This document shows positions 23,996 to 32,409 of a DNA stretch of 64,000 bases, one piece after another (the stretch's first letter is position 1; each line of letters begins with the position of its first letter). The stretch is from Serratia nevei. Its GTDB lineage: Bacteria > Pseudomonadota > Gammaproteobacteria > Enterobacterales > Enterobacteriaceae. The stretch covers positions 2,480,001-2,544,000 of the forward strand of contig NZ_CP149940.1 of the NCBI RefSeq assembly GCF_037948395.1, given 5' to 3'. The translations under genes and the position numbers were made by a program. The notes beneath the pieces were generated by a model. The model made no database searches, was not told the DNA's origin, and saw nothing but the letters and a program-made list of their open reading frames with translations.

Positions 23996-24493
23996 TTAGT
24001 GCTTGGAACGGGTGACCTTGTCCAGATAGCCCATCACGAAAGCGGACAGCACGAAGGTGAGATGGATGATCACATACCACATCAGCTTGTTGTCCGGCAC
24101 GTTCTTGGCGTCCATAAACACCCGCAGCAGGTGAATGGAAGAGATGGCGACGATGGAGGCGGCGACTTTGTTTTTCAGCGAGGTGGCGTCCATTTTGCCC
24201 AGCCAGCTCAGCTTTTCTTTCCCTTCGGTGATATCCAGCTGCGAGACGAAGTTTTCATACCCGGAGAACATCACCATGACCAACAGCCCGCCCACCAGCG
24301 CCATGTCGACTAGCGACAGCAGGGTCAGGATCAGATCGGCTTCGGCGATAGAAAAAATGTTGGGCAGGACGTGCAGGATCTCCTGAAAAAACTTGATCGA
24401 CAGGGCGACCAGAGCCAGTGAAAGGCCGACATAAACCGGTGCGAGCAGCCAACGGGAGGCGTACATCGTGTTTTCGAGCAAGCGTTCAATCAT
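23996..24493 (-). CDS. yqhA: YqhA family (UPF0114) inner-membrane protein
   Basis: A 165-residue membrane protein almost identical in pattern to E. coli YqhA. The start [20 protein letters not shown] is followed by [20 protein letters not shown] and the C-terminal block [20 protein letters not shown]. Four TM helices are visible, with a short tail. The function is unknown; relatives have been suggested to affect membrane physiology. The start at 24493 agrees with the E. coli length. Confidence 0.93.
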   Translation of the reverse strand: MIERLLENTMYASRWLLAPVYVGLSLALVALSIKFFQEILHVLPNIFSIAEADLILTLLSLVDMALVGGLLVMVMFSGYENFVSQLDITEGKEKLSWLGKMDATSLKNKVAASIVAISSIHLLRVFMDAKNVPDNKLMWYVIIHLTFVLSAFVMGYLDKVTRSKH

Positions 24494-24705
24494 AAAATTT
24501 TATTAATTACGTGGCTAAAAGAGCGCTCAGTATAACGCAGGAGACCCGGGCGAAATCAACCGCGTGCCAATGGCTTGGAGAAATTTGCGAATGGACGTTC
24601 GCTGCGAACGGGTTCATGACAATGATATCGCATAGGGATAAACTGCCGCGGTCTCTTGCCTTGCTACCGTTTCGTCAATCGCTGCTCAAAACTAAGGATG
24701 GTTAT

Positions 24706-25368
24706 ATGGTCGACAATGCGTTTATCGCGAGAACGCGAGCCGTTAATGGCTGCTTTTCCATGTTTTTGCTGATGTTCCTGATTACATTTATTCCGTTGTT
24801 CATTGAGAACAAAGCCGCCTTGATGCGACAAGGGCTATTGCTACCGTTGCTGTACGGAATGGAATTTGTCGCTATCTTTTCGTTATACCTGCTCTTTTTC
24901 CGCCGTAGAGAAGGATTGGGCAAAGGCGAGGTTAAACGCAACGATTTTGCGCTGCTGCTGTTCGCGCTGTTGGTGATTCAGTTTATTTTCCCGCGCTTGA
25001 TGGGCGTGGAAAAAACGGAAACCTGGGTGACGGAGCAGGTGGCATTGCCCGGCGAGATTTTGGCGCTCAATGCCGCTTTGTTGGTTTTCGTCGTCCCCGT
25101 CTATGAAGAGATCGTATTTCGCGGCTGTCTGTTTAACGCACTGATGTATTGGTTTAACGATAAGGTGATTTGGGCCGCGTTAACGGTGTCTGTCATCTTT
25201 GCCGTTTTGCATACCCAGTACACCGATTGGCGCACATTGGCAGCCCTGGTGCTCATCTCGCTGGTGTTAACGGCCGCCCGAGTAAGATCCAAAGGGATCT
25301 ATTTGCCCATTGGGCTGCATATGACCATGAATGGCGTCGTGATGGCGGCCAGCTATGCGTTAAATTGA
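24706..25368 (+). CDS. CPBP family intramembrane metalloprotease
   Basis: A 220-residue membrane protein with about six to eight TM helices and the CPBP (Abi/CAAX-like) motifs: EEIVFRGCLFN (motif 1, EExxxR), FAVLHTQYT (motif 2, FxxxH) and a third His in LPIGLHMTMNG. These are glutamate/histidine metalloproteases in the membrane; bacterial members have varied or unknown roles. The start at 24706 has AAGGA 7 bp upstream, and the upstream frame shows no such signal. It is divergent from yqhA. Confidence 0.85.
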   Translation: MVDNAFIARTRAVNGCFSMFLLMFLITFIPLFIENKAALMRQGLLLPLLYGMEFVAIFSLYLLFFRRREGLGKGEVKRNDFALLLFALLVIQFIFPRLMGVEKTETWVTEQVALPGEILALNAALLVFVVPVYEEIVFRGCLFNALMYWFNDKVIWAALTVSVIFAVLHTQYTDWRTLAALVLISLVLTAARVRSKGIYLPIGLHMTMNGVVMAASYALN

Positions 25369-25390
25369 AGCTGTGCTTGCCGCCGGATGT

Positions 25391-25684
25391 TCAGTGCCGG
25401 GCTTTCTTCCCGTCGCTGTGGCCGAGAGAACGATCGGGGAAGCTGTGATCGCGCAGCCGCTGCTTCAGCTGCGCCGCATCGGGGAAGCCGCCGTCAATTT
25501 TGCGATCCCAAATCATCACGCCATCGACGCTGATTTGATAGACCCCGCCGGTGCCCGGCATCAGCGTGACGGAGGCGAGATCGTCGCCGAAGGTATTGAG
25601 CAGCTCTTGCGCCATCCAGCCGGCGCGCAGCAGCCAGTTGCATTGTGAACAGTAGTGGATCGTCACTGCGGGGGCATTTTTCAT
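25391..25684 (-). CDS. SelT/SelW/SelH (Rdx) family selenoprotein-like protein
   Basis: A 97-residue thioredoxin-like-fold protein of the Rdx family. The redox motif is C12-S-Q-C15 in VTIHYCSQCNWLLRAGW, followed by LNTFGDDLASVTLMPGTGGV and the strand VMIWDRKIDGGFPDAAQLKQ. Both positions are cysteine, so it is not a selenoprotein. It probably has thiol redox activity. The start at 25684 gives the usual domain beginning. Confidence 0.9.
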   Translation of the reverse strand: MKNAPAVTIHYCSQCNWLLRAGWMAQELLNTFGDDLASVTLMPGTGGVYQISVDGVMIWDRKIDGGFPDAAQLKQRLRDHSFPDRSLGHSDGKKARH

Positions 25685-25811
25685 CGATGATCGACCGGTA
25701 GTGGTAACGGCTTGCAATCAGCCTGATGGACCTGCAAGCGATGGTGGCTTTGTCTCGCCAAATAGTCAAGCGTCTGCTGCGGCCAGAGCGGCAAGGGGGG
25801 CCGAGTGTGCG

Positions 25812-27050
25812 TCACGGCCGCTTGCTGCCGGCAAACCATTCAACTCCACGCAGCATGCCCGCCCAATAAAACCGGGGTAAAAACCAGGCTTTCAGCCACC
25901 AGGCCAGACGGCTGGGCTGGGTTGCGTCGAGCAGGGGAAACGTGGGCAGTAACTTACCGTCATAGCCAAACTCCGCCAGCACAACTTTGCCTTTCTCGAC
26001 CGTCAACGGACAGGAACCATAGCCATCATAATGGGCCGTGAGAGGCGCGCCATGAATCAGCGCCGCGACGTTTTCCGCCACCACCACCACCTGCTTTCGG
26101 GCTGCCGCCAGGGTTTTGGCGTTTGGCGTTGAGCAACAGTCGCCTACCGCAAAAATATCCGGCCAATGCTTATGCTGCAGCGTCAATTTATCCACATCGC
26201 ACCAGCCGGATCCCTCTGCGAGCCCACTTTGCGAAATAAACGCCGGGGCCGATTGAGGCGGCACCACGTGGAGCATATCGAAGGGCAGGGTTAACTCGCG
26301 TTTTCCCTCTTCATTTGTCTCTACGGCAAATGTTGCTTGCCGATTCGGGCCATCAACACGAATTAAATGATGATTGAAATTGACCTTTGCACGGTATTTT
26401 TGCAAATACTCGCTCAGCGGGGGGACAAATTGCGGAATGCCGAAAATCGCCGTGCCCGCAAGGCAGAAATTGACGTTAATATTATTCAGAATGCCTTGGC
26501 GGCGCCAGTGGTCGCATGAAAGATACAGGGCTTTTTGCGGTGCGCCGGCGCATTTTATGGGTAGTGCCGGTTGAGAAAATATCGCCTGGCCGCCTTTCAT
26601 TTCCTGAACCAGTTGCCAGGTGTATTCGGCAAGATCAAAGCGATAATTAGAGGTGACGCCGTTTAATCCCAGGGTGTCTTCAAGGCCTTCTATTTTATCC
26701 CAGCGTAAAACGAGGCCGCACGCAACAATAAGAAAGTCATAGTTTATTTTCTGCCCTTGGCGAGTCTCGATGTATTTTTGACTGGGCTCGACCCTGACAA
26801 CGCTATCCTGTACCCATGCGGTTCCTGCAGGCAGGACAGCGCGCAGGGAACGCCGTGTTTTATTGATATCAAAGAGCCCGCCGCCCACCAGGGTCCATGC
26901 CGGTTGATAATAATGACAGTCGTTAGGTTCCACGACCGTTATATCGATGTCTTTAATTCGCTTCCTTATGCTTGCCGCGATACCTATTCCGGATGAGCCG
27001 CCGCCAATAACAACGACGCTTTTCTGGGTATTTATTTTTTCGGGTTTCAT
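25812..27050 (-). CDS. Sulfide:quinone oxidoreductase (SQR)
   Basis: A 412-residue flavoprotein: the FAD site is VVVIGGGSSGIGIAASIRK, followed by the NAD/quinone-type fold and the second FAD contact FAVGDCCSTPNAKTLAA. The redox cysteines are in PIKCAGAPQKA and in GDCCS. It resembles the SQR group that includes mitochondrial SQOR/HMT2, which oxidises sulfide to persulfide and passes electrons to quinone at the inner face of the membrane; the C-terminal amphipathic part (LAWWLKAWFLPRFYWAGMLR) fits membrane association. It is divergent from a TauE/SafE exporter and a persulfide-dioxygenase-like fusion, forming a sulfide detoxification locus. Confidence 0.88.
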   Translation of the reverse strand: MKPEKINTQKSVVVIGGGSSGIGIAASIRKRIKDIDITVVEPNDCHYYQPAWTLVGGGLFDINKTRRSLRAVLPAGTAWVQDSVVRVEPSQKYIETRQGQKINYDFLIVACGLVLRWDKIEGLEDTLGLNGVTSNYRFDLAEYTWQLVQEMKGGQAIFSQPALPIKCAGAPQKALYLSCDHWRRQGILNNINVNFCLAGTAIFGIPQFVPPLSEYLQKYRAKVNFNHHLIRVDGPNRQATFAVETNEEGKRELTLPFDMLHVVPPQSAPAFISQSGLAEGSGWCDVDKLTLQHKHWPDIFAVGDCCSTPNAKTLAAARKQVVVVAENVAALIHGAPLTAHYDGYGSCPLTVEKGKVVLAEFGYDGKLLPTFPLLDATQPSRLAWWLKAWFLPRFYWAGMLRGVEWFAGSKRP

Positions 27051-27120
27051 GCAGGCCTCCTTTCATAAGAAAGTAGGGGGTTGCTGGCCAGATTAAAAGC
27101 GAATTCATAGAACTTGTGGT

Positions 27121-27153
27121 TATATCAAAATTCACATATTCCATTTTGATATA
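27121..27153. promoter_or_regulatory. 11-bp perfect inverted repeat, candidate operator of the sulfide genes
   Basis: TATATCAAAAT (27121-27131) and ATTTTGATATA (27143-27153) are perfect complements with an 11-base spacer. It lies between the SQR gene (start at 27050) and the exporter (27242), so one site could control both directions. AT-rich palindromes of this kind are bound by ArsR-type persulfide sensors such as BigR in other bacteria; no such regulator gene is in the window. Confidence 0.65.
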
Positions 27154-27241
27154 TGTAATAACAAATCGAAATAAGTTATTTGACATTGCCAGTGAACTGA
27201 TCGTTAATAAATGGCATGAGCATCATTAAGGGATTAGTGCA

Positions 27242-28027
27242 GTGGATTTTTTCCATTTCAGTTTTTATATCGTGATGCTGTTAGTGGTCACCGGGGGAAT
27301 TGTGGGATTCCTCCTGGCCCTGACCGGCGGCGGCGGGTCAATCGTCTGCGTGCCGTTATTGCTGTATATGGTGAAAGTGCCGGATACGCATTTGATTATA
27401 GGAACCAGCGCCATGTCCGTGGCCATTAACGCGCTGATCAATCTGGCCGCGCACGCTGCCAAAGGCAACGTCAGGTGGCAGACCGGGGTTGTCGTTTCGC
27501 TGGTCGCTGTTATGGGCGCTCTGGCGGGATCTCAGATGGGAAAAATCACGGACGGGAACTACTTAACCCTGCCTTTTTCCCTGTTGATGCTGGTTGTCGC
27601 CGGATTGACGCTGAAAAGAAATCGCCTTGCCGGCACCCCCTTGCCGTCCCCCCATGCTGCCGTTCATCCCGCCATTGTATGGCCTAGCGTGCTGGCCCTG
27701 GGCGGGCTGGCGGGCTTTCTGGGCATCGGCGGCGGATTTTTGGTTGTGCCGGTGCTGGTCTGGTTTTTCCGCTTCTCGATGGTTGAAGCGGTGGCAACCT
27801 CACTGGTGGTCGTGGCGGCCATGGGGCTGTCGACCAGCGCCAGCTACGCCATGTCGGGAAAGGTCTCGATCGCGATTACGTGCTGGCTCATCGTCGGTGG
27901 CGTTCTGGGCGGCGTGGTGGGGGTGGCGCTCGCCGAGCGCCTGAAAAAACGCGAGGACATTATCAATGTGCTCTATGCCGTCATGCTCCTGGCGCTGGCC
28001 CTGTATATGTTATTTAAAAGCCTATGA
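27242..28027 (+). CDS. TauE/SafE family (sulfite exporter-like) permease
   Basis: A 261-residue inner-membrane protein with about eight helices and two repeats of the TauE/SafE family, each with a glycine-rich segment (ALTGGGGSIVCVPLLL and GFLGIGGGFLVVPVLV). It begins at a GTG at 27242, which fixes the first helix. These permeases are thought to export sulfite or related sulfur anions. Together with SQR and the Blh-type dioxygenase this fits removal of sulfite made when persulfide is oxidised. The next gene begins 17 bp after the stop. Confidence 0.85.
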   Translation: MDFFHFSFYIVMLLVVTGGIVGFLLALTGGGGSIVCVPLLLYMVKVPDTHLIIGTSAMSVAINALINLAAHAAKGNVRWQTGVVVSLVAVMGALAGSQMGKITDGNYLTLPFSLLMLVVAGLTLKRNRLAGTPLPSPHAAVHPAIVWPSVLALGGLAGFLGIGGGFLVVPVLVWFFRFSMVEAVATSLVVVAAMGLSTSASYAMSGKVSIAITCWLIVGGVLGGVVGVALAERLKKREDIINVLYAVMLLALALYMLFKSL

Positions 28028-28044
28028 AACGGAAGGAAAAAAAC

Positions 28045-29334
28045 ATGCGCATCCGCACTTACCACCCTCAGCTCTCCTTTTCGGGCGCGCCTGAAGCGAG
28101 TGATTTCAAGGCGCTGTCTCAACAGGGCTACCGCCTTATCGTCAACAATCGGCCGGACGAGGAGCCGGGGGAGTATCTTGATCATCAGCAAGAGAAAGCG
28201 TTGGCTGAACAAGGGGGGATGCGTTACGTCTATCTCCCTTACACGTTCGATACGCTGACCTGGGAGACCGTTTACACCTTCCAGTTTCTGCTGCGGCAAG
28301 GCCGGAAGACTCTGGCGCACTGCAGAAGCGGGGCTCGATCTGCCTGCCTTTCCCTGCTGTATGCGCTGCGCGAAGGTCAGATAGATGAAGCGCAGTTTCG
28401 CCGCCAATGCGACGAATACGGCGCGGACGCCGATAAGGCGCTCAGCTGGTATGGCAAGCATCGGTCCGTGCGGGCCACGGCGGAAGTTCACGCGTTTTAT
28501 GAGCCGGAAAGCGGCAGCCTGCAGTATGTGGTTGCCGATCCCGAGGCGCGCCGCTGTGCGATTATCGACCCGGTTCTGGATTTTGACCGCCGATCGGGCA
28601 CGGTCTCGCATCAACAGGCCAACGACATTCTGAATTTTATCCATCAACGGGGGTGGGGAGTGGCCTGGGTGTTGGATACGCACCCGCACGCCGATCATTT
28701 TTCGGCTGCCACCTGGCTGGCGCAGAAAACCGGCGCCTTCACCGGTATCGGTGAAAAAATTACCGCCGTTCAGGGGCTGTGGGAAGAGATCTATAATTTA
28801 AAAGACCTGCCTGCGGCCAAGACCGTCTGGGATGTACTGTTCGCGGACGGGGACGTCTTTTTTATCGGTAACCTGCGCGCTGAAGTCTTGCTGTCTCCCG
28901 GGCACACGCTGGCGTCCGTCACTTACCACATTGCGGATGCGGCGTTTATCCACGATACGTTCTTCATGCCGGACAGCGGTACCGCAAGGGCCGACTTTCC
29001 TGGCGGCAATGCGGAAGCCTTGTGGGACTCATTGCAGCGGATCCTGAGCCTGCCGGCGGATACCCGCCTGTTTACCGGCCATGATTACCGCCCGGCGGGG
29101 CGTGAGGCCCGTTGGGAAAGCACCGTGAGAGAGCAGCGCGAGAACAATCCCTGGGTGGTCAACATGGATAAATCCCGGTTCGTTGCGCAAAGAAAACAGC
29201 GGGACGCCACGCTGCCGCACCCGGAACTCATGCTGATGGCGCTGCAGGTCAATATTCGCGGCGGCGTTTTGCCTGACTGTGAAGACGATGGGCAACACTA
29301 TCTGAAAATCCCCGTGAATCGATTTAAGGGCTGA
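28045..29334 (+). CDS. Blh-type fusion: DUF442 phosphatase-like domain plus persulfide-dioxygenase-like metallo-beta-lactamase
   Basis: A 429-residue two-domain protein. The N-terminal part (about 1-125) is DUF442, a phosphatase/rhodanese-like fold with the active-site loop HC93-RSGAR98-S. The C-terminal part (about 140-400) is a metallo-beta-lactamase fold with H213-P-H215-A-D217-H218, later His in SPGHTLAS and FTGHDYRP, and an ETHE1-like layout. ETHE1 oxidises glutathione persulfide to sulfite. The same fusion, called Blh, is encoded with a SafE-type exporter in the BigR operons of Agrobacterium and Xylella. The start at 28045 follows AAGGA; the ATG at 28024 overlaps the previous stop and has no such site. 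Confidence 0.87.
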   Translation: MRIRTYHPQLSFSGAPEASDFKALSQQGYRLIVNNRPDEEPGEYLDHQQEKALAEQGGMRYVYLPYTFDTLTWETVYTFQFLLRQGRKTLAHCRSGARSACLSLLYALREGQIDEAQFRRQCDEYGADADKALSWYGKHRSVRATAEVHAFYEPESGSLQYVVADPEARRCAIIDPVLDFDRRSGTVSHQQANDILNFIHQRGWGVAWVLDTHPHADHFSAATWLAQKTGAFTGIGEKITAVQGLWEEIYNLKDLPAAKTVWDVLFADGDVFFIGNLRAEVLLSPGHTLASVTYHIADAAFIHDTFFMPDSGTARADFPGGNAEALWDSLQRILSLPADTRLFTGHDYRPAGREARWESTVREQRENNPWVVNMDKSRFVAQRKQRDATLPHPELMLMALQVNIRGGVLPDCEDDGQHYLKIPVNRFKG

Positions 29335-29530
29335 ATCAGGTCATGGTGGCGCCAGCGAACAGGCAAATCATTCGCCTGGGATCGCGACGTCTGTTAATTG
29401 TTTTTTATGAAATAATCATGCTGATTCATATTTAATTATTTGTTTTTACACAAAACACGCGGCGCTTGCCCTCACCGAATACAGTCACTACATTAACAAC
29501 TGTACTTCCCATTCTGCTAAGGAAAACACC

Positions 29531-30547
29531 ATGAAAGCTGCCGTAGTGACGAAAAACCATACCGTAGACATTCAGGATAAAGTGCTGCGCCCGCTGAAGC
29601 ACGGCGAGGCGGCGTTGAAAATGGAGTGTTGCGGGGTGTGCCACACTGATTTGCACGTGAAAAACGGCGATTTCGGCGAGGTGCCGGGCATTACGTTGGG
29701 GCATGAGGGCATCGGCGTGGTCTCCGCCGTCGGTGAGGGCGTCACCTCGTTAAAAGTGGGTGACCGCGCCAGCGTCGCCTGGTTTTACCAGGGTTGCGGC
29801 CATTGCGAATACTGCGTCAGCGGCAACGAAACCCTGTGCCGTTCGGTGAAAAACGCCGGCTACAGCGTTGACGGCGGCATGGCGGAAGAGTGCATCGTGG
29901 TGGCGGACTACGCGGTGAAAGTGCCGGACGGGCTCGATTCTTTTGCCGCCAGCAGCATTACCTGCGCCGGCGTCACCACCTACAAGGCGGTGAAGATTTC
30001 CGATATCAAGCCGGGGCAGTGGATCGCCATCTACGGCCTGGGCGGGCTGGGCAACCTGGCGCTGCAGTATGCCAAGAACGTGTTTAACGCCAAGGTGATC
30101 GCCATCGACGTCAACGACGGCCAGCTGGAGTTCGCCAAACAGATCGGCGCCGATCTGACCATTAACTCCAAAACGCAAAACGCGGAGGAGATCATTCAGC
30201 AGCAAACCGGCGGCGCTCACGCGGCGGTGGTGACGGCGGTGGCGAAAGCGGCCTTCAACTCGGCGGTGAATGCGGTGCGCGCCGGCGGTAAAGTGGTGGC
30301 TGTGGGGCTGCCGCCGGAGAGCATGGATCTGAGCATTCCGCGCCTGGTGCTGGACGGCATTCAGGTGGTGGGCTCGCTGGTGGGCACGCGTGAAGATCTG
30401 AAAGAGGCGTTCCAGTTCGCCGCCGAAGGAAAAGTGACGCCGAAAGTGACCAAACGGCCACTGGGCGATATCAACGCCATCTTCGACGAGATGAAGGCGG
30501 GCACCATTCGCGGTCGCATGGTGATCGATCTCGGCATGGCGAAATAA
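29531..30547 (+). CDS. adhP: AdhP, propanol-preferring zinc alcohol dehydrogenase
   Basis: A 338-residue medium-chain zinc alcohol dehydrogenase close to E. coli AdhP. Catalytic zinc ligands are in [15 protein letters not shown] and GHEGIGVV, the structural zinc Cys cluster in [16 protein letters not shown], and the NAD site in [16 protein letters not shown]. It oxidises short-chain alcohols, or reduces aldehydes, in the cytoplasm. A strong AAGGAAAAC site precedes the ATG. It faces an aldehyde dehydrogenase gene across a shared 12-bp-stem terminator, so ethanol could go to acetaldehyde and on to acetate using both. Confidence 0.95.
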   Translation: MKAAVVTKNHTVDIQDKVLRPLKHGEAALKMECCGVCHTDLHVKNGDFGEVPGITLGHEGIGVVSAVGEGVTSLKVGDRASVAWFYQGCGHCEYCVSGNETLCRSVKNAGYSVDGGMAEECIVVADYAVKVPDGLDSFAASSITCAGVTTYKAVKISDIKPGQWIAIYGLGGLGNLALQYAKNVFNAKVIAIDVNDGQLEFAKQIGADLTINSKTQNAEEIIQQQTGGAHAAVVTAVAKAAFNSAVNAVRAGGKVVAVGLPPESMDLSIPRLVLDGIQVVGSLVGTREDLKEAFQFAAEGKVTPKVTKRPLGDINAIFDEMKAGTIRGRMVIDLGMAK

Positions 30548-30571
30548 ATCACGCCATCAACCATGCCAAAG

Positions 30572-30599
30572 AAGAAGGCCACCTGCGGGTGGCCTTCTT
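30572..30599. terminator. Bidirectional terminator between adhP and the aldehyde dehydrogenase
   Basis: AAGAAGGCCACC / GGTGGCCTTCTT form a perfect 12-bp stem with a 4-base TGCG loop, 24 bp after the adhP stop and 15 bp after the aldehyde dehydrogenase stop. Short T-rich and A-rich flanks suit both directions. Confidence 0.9.
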
Positions 30600-30614
30600 G
30601 TTGTTACGCCCGGA

Positions 30615-32135
30615 TCAGAACAGGCCCAGCGGTTTGGCGTCGTAGCTGACCAGCAGGTTTTTCACCTGCTGATAGTGCGACAGCGCCGCCTTGTGGGTTT
30701 CGCGCCCGATGCCGGAGTTCTTGTAGCCGCCGAACGCGGCGTGCGCCGGGTACAGGTGGTAGCAGTTGGTCCACACGCGGCCCGCCTTGATGGCGCGCCC
30801 CATGCGGTAGGCGCGGTTGATGTCGCGGGTCCACAGCCCGGCGCCCAGACCGAACTCGGTGTCGTTGGCCAGCGCCAAGGCTTCGGCCTCATCCTTGAAG
30901 GTGGTGACGCCAATCACCGGCCCGAAGATCTCCTCGCGGAAGAAGCGCATGCTGTTGTTGCCGGTAATCAACGTCGGCTGCAGGTAGAAACCGTTTTGCA
31001 ATTCATCCCCGTGCTGCGTGCGTTTGCCGCCGGCGAGGATGTCGCCGCCTTCATTCTTGGCGATGTCGATGTAGGACAGGATCTTATCGTATTGCTCCTG
31101 TGACGCCTGTGCGCCGAGCATGGTGTCGGTGTCGAAGGGGTCGCCCTGACGGATGGTGGCGATGCGTGCCAGCACTTTCTCCATAAACTGCGGGTAGATG
31201 GATTCCTGGATCAATGCGCGTGAAGGGCAGGTGCAGACCTCGCCCTGGTTGAAGAAGCCGAGCACCAGCCCCTCAACCGCCTTGTCGATAAACTCCGGCT
31301 CCGCCTGCATGATGTCTTCAAAATAGATGTTCGGCGATTTGCCGCCCAGCTCGACGGTGCTGGGGATGATGTTCTCCGCCGCACAGGCGAGGATATGGCG
31401 GCCGACCGGTGTGGAGCCGGTGAACGCGATCTTCTCGATGCGTTTGCTGCGCGCCAGCGCTTCGCCGGCCTCGGCGCCGAAGCCTTGCACCACGTTGAGC
31501 ACGCCCGGCGGCAGCAGATCGCCGATCTCTTCCATCAGCACGCTGATGCCAAGCGGGGTCTGTTCCGCCGGTTTCAGCACCACGCAGTTACCGCCCGCCA
31601 GCGCCGGCGCCAGTTTCCAGGCGGCCATCAGCAGCGGGAAGTTCCACGGAATGATCTGGCCGACTACGCCCAGCGGCTCATAGATATGGTAGGCCACGGT
31701 GTTTTGGTCGATCTCCGCCGCGGTGCCTTCCTGCGCGCGCAGGCAGCCGGCGAAGTAGCGGAAATGGTCGACCGCCAGCGGCAGATCGGCATTCAGGGTT
31801 TCGCGGATCGGTTTGCCGTTGTCCCAGGTTTCGGTCAGCGCCAGCATCTCCAGCCGCGCTTCGATGCGATCGGCGATCGCCAGCAGCACGTTGGAGCGCT
31901 CCTGCACGCTGGTTTTGCCCCAGGCGTCCGCCGCCGCATGCGCCGCGTCGAGCGCCAGCTCGATGTCCTTGGCGTCGGAACGCGGGAATTCGGCGATCGG
32001 CTGGCCGGTCACCGGCGAGGTGTTGGTGAAGTAGTTGCCGGATACCGGTTCGACGAATTTGCCGCCAATGTAGTTGCCATAGCGTTTGCGGAACGAAACC
32101 AGCGAGCCAGGCAAACCGGGGTGGACATATTTCAT
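30615..32135 (-). CDS. NAD-dependent aldehyde dehydrogenase (AldB/ExaC-like)
   Basis: A 506-residue aldehyde dehydrogenase. The NAD site includes [20 protein letters not shown], the catalytic Glu lies in [11 protein letters not shown], and the catalytic Cys in [13 protein letters not shown]. The start [10 protein letters not shown] and the overall length match the acetaldehyde dehydrogenases AldB/ExaC/AcoD. The start at 32135 has GAGAGG upstream. It likely oxidises acetaldehyde to acetate. Promoter and regulation are clear: a near-consensus sigma-54 promoter sits about 80 bp before the start, and an AcoR-like activator is divergent from it. Confidence 0.92.
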   Translation of the reverse strand: MKYVHPGLPGSLVSFRKRYGNYIGGKFVEPVSGNYFTNTSPVTGQPIAEFPRSDAKDIELALDAAHAAADAWGKTSVQERSNVLLAIADRIEARLEMLALTETWDNGKPIRETLNADLPLAVDHFRYFAGCLRAQEGTAAEIDQNTVAYHIYEPLGVVGQIIPWNFPLLMAAWKLAPALAGGNCVVLKPAEQTPLGISVLMEEIGDLLPPGVLNVVQGFGAEAGEALARSKRIEKIAFTGSTPVGRHILACAAENIIPSTVELGGKSPNIYFEDIMQAEPEFIDKAVEGLVLGFFNQGEVCTCPSRALIQESIYPQFMEKVLARIATIRQGDPFDTDTMLGAQASQEQYDKILSYIDIAKNEGGDILAGGKRTQHGDELQNGFYLQPTLITGNNSMRFFREEIFGPVIGVTTFKDEAEALALANDTEFGLGAGLWTRDINRAYRMGRAIKAGRVWTNCYHLYPAHAAFGGYKNSGIGRETHKAALSHYQQVKNLLVSYDAKPLGLF

Positions 32136-32213
32136 GTGAAGCACCTCTCTGCAGATGATAACCGGCGCTATTGCGCTGCGCCTGTGAGTGCGGCATGCCG
32201 CCGCAGCAGGAGA

Positions 32214-32229
32214 AGCACGCCCCGTGCCA
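32214..32229 (-). promoter_or_regulatory. Sigma-54 (-24/-12) promoter of the aldehyde dehydrogenase gene
   Basis: On the minus strand TGGCACGGGGCGTGCT has a perfect -24 TGGCACG and the GC of the -12 box, with exactly 10 bases between GG and GC. The predicted transcript would begin near 32203 and has a leader of about 68 bases before the ATG at 32135. Confidence 0.8.
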
Positions 32230-32343
32230 GATTGATGAATGGCGAAGATGCTCGTTAAAAGAGCTTATTTATTAGCGTGTTAAAAACGGATATGGCTTAG
32301 GGAATCGAGCGGTGCCGCCGCCGGCGATGATTTTTTGTGTCCC

Positions 32344-32388
32344 GTGTCGCAACGCCTGATACACATCTGTGATACATATTTGCAACAC
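32344..32388. promoter_or_regulatory. Imperfect inverted repeat, candidate enhancer site for the AcoR-like protein
   Basis: GTGTCGCAA (32344-32352) and TTGCAACAC (32380-32388) match as inverted repeats at 8 of 9 positions. The centre is about 137 bp upstream of the -24 box, the usual distance for an enhancer of a sigma-54 promoter, and just ahead of the regulator gene itself. Binding is an inference. Confidence 0.45.
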
Positions 32389-32409
32389 TCGCGAACGGGG
32401 GAGAAACGC

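Noticed and set aside
32357..32376. Direct repeat TGATACA twice, 13 bp apart
   Set aside because: Short and not symmetric; the GTGTYGCAA inverted repeat around it is the better activator-site candidate.
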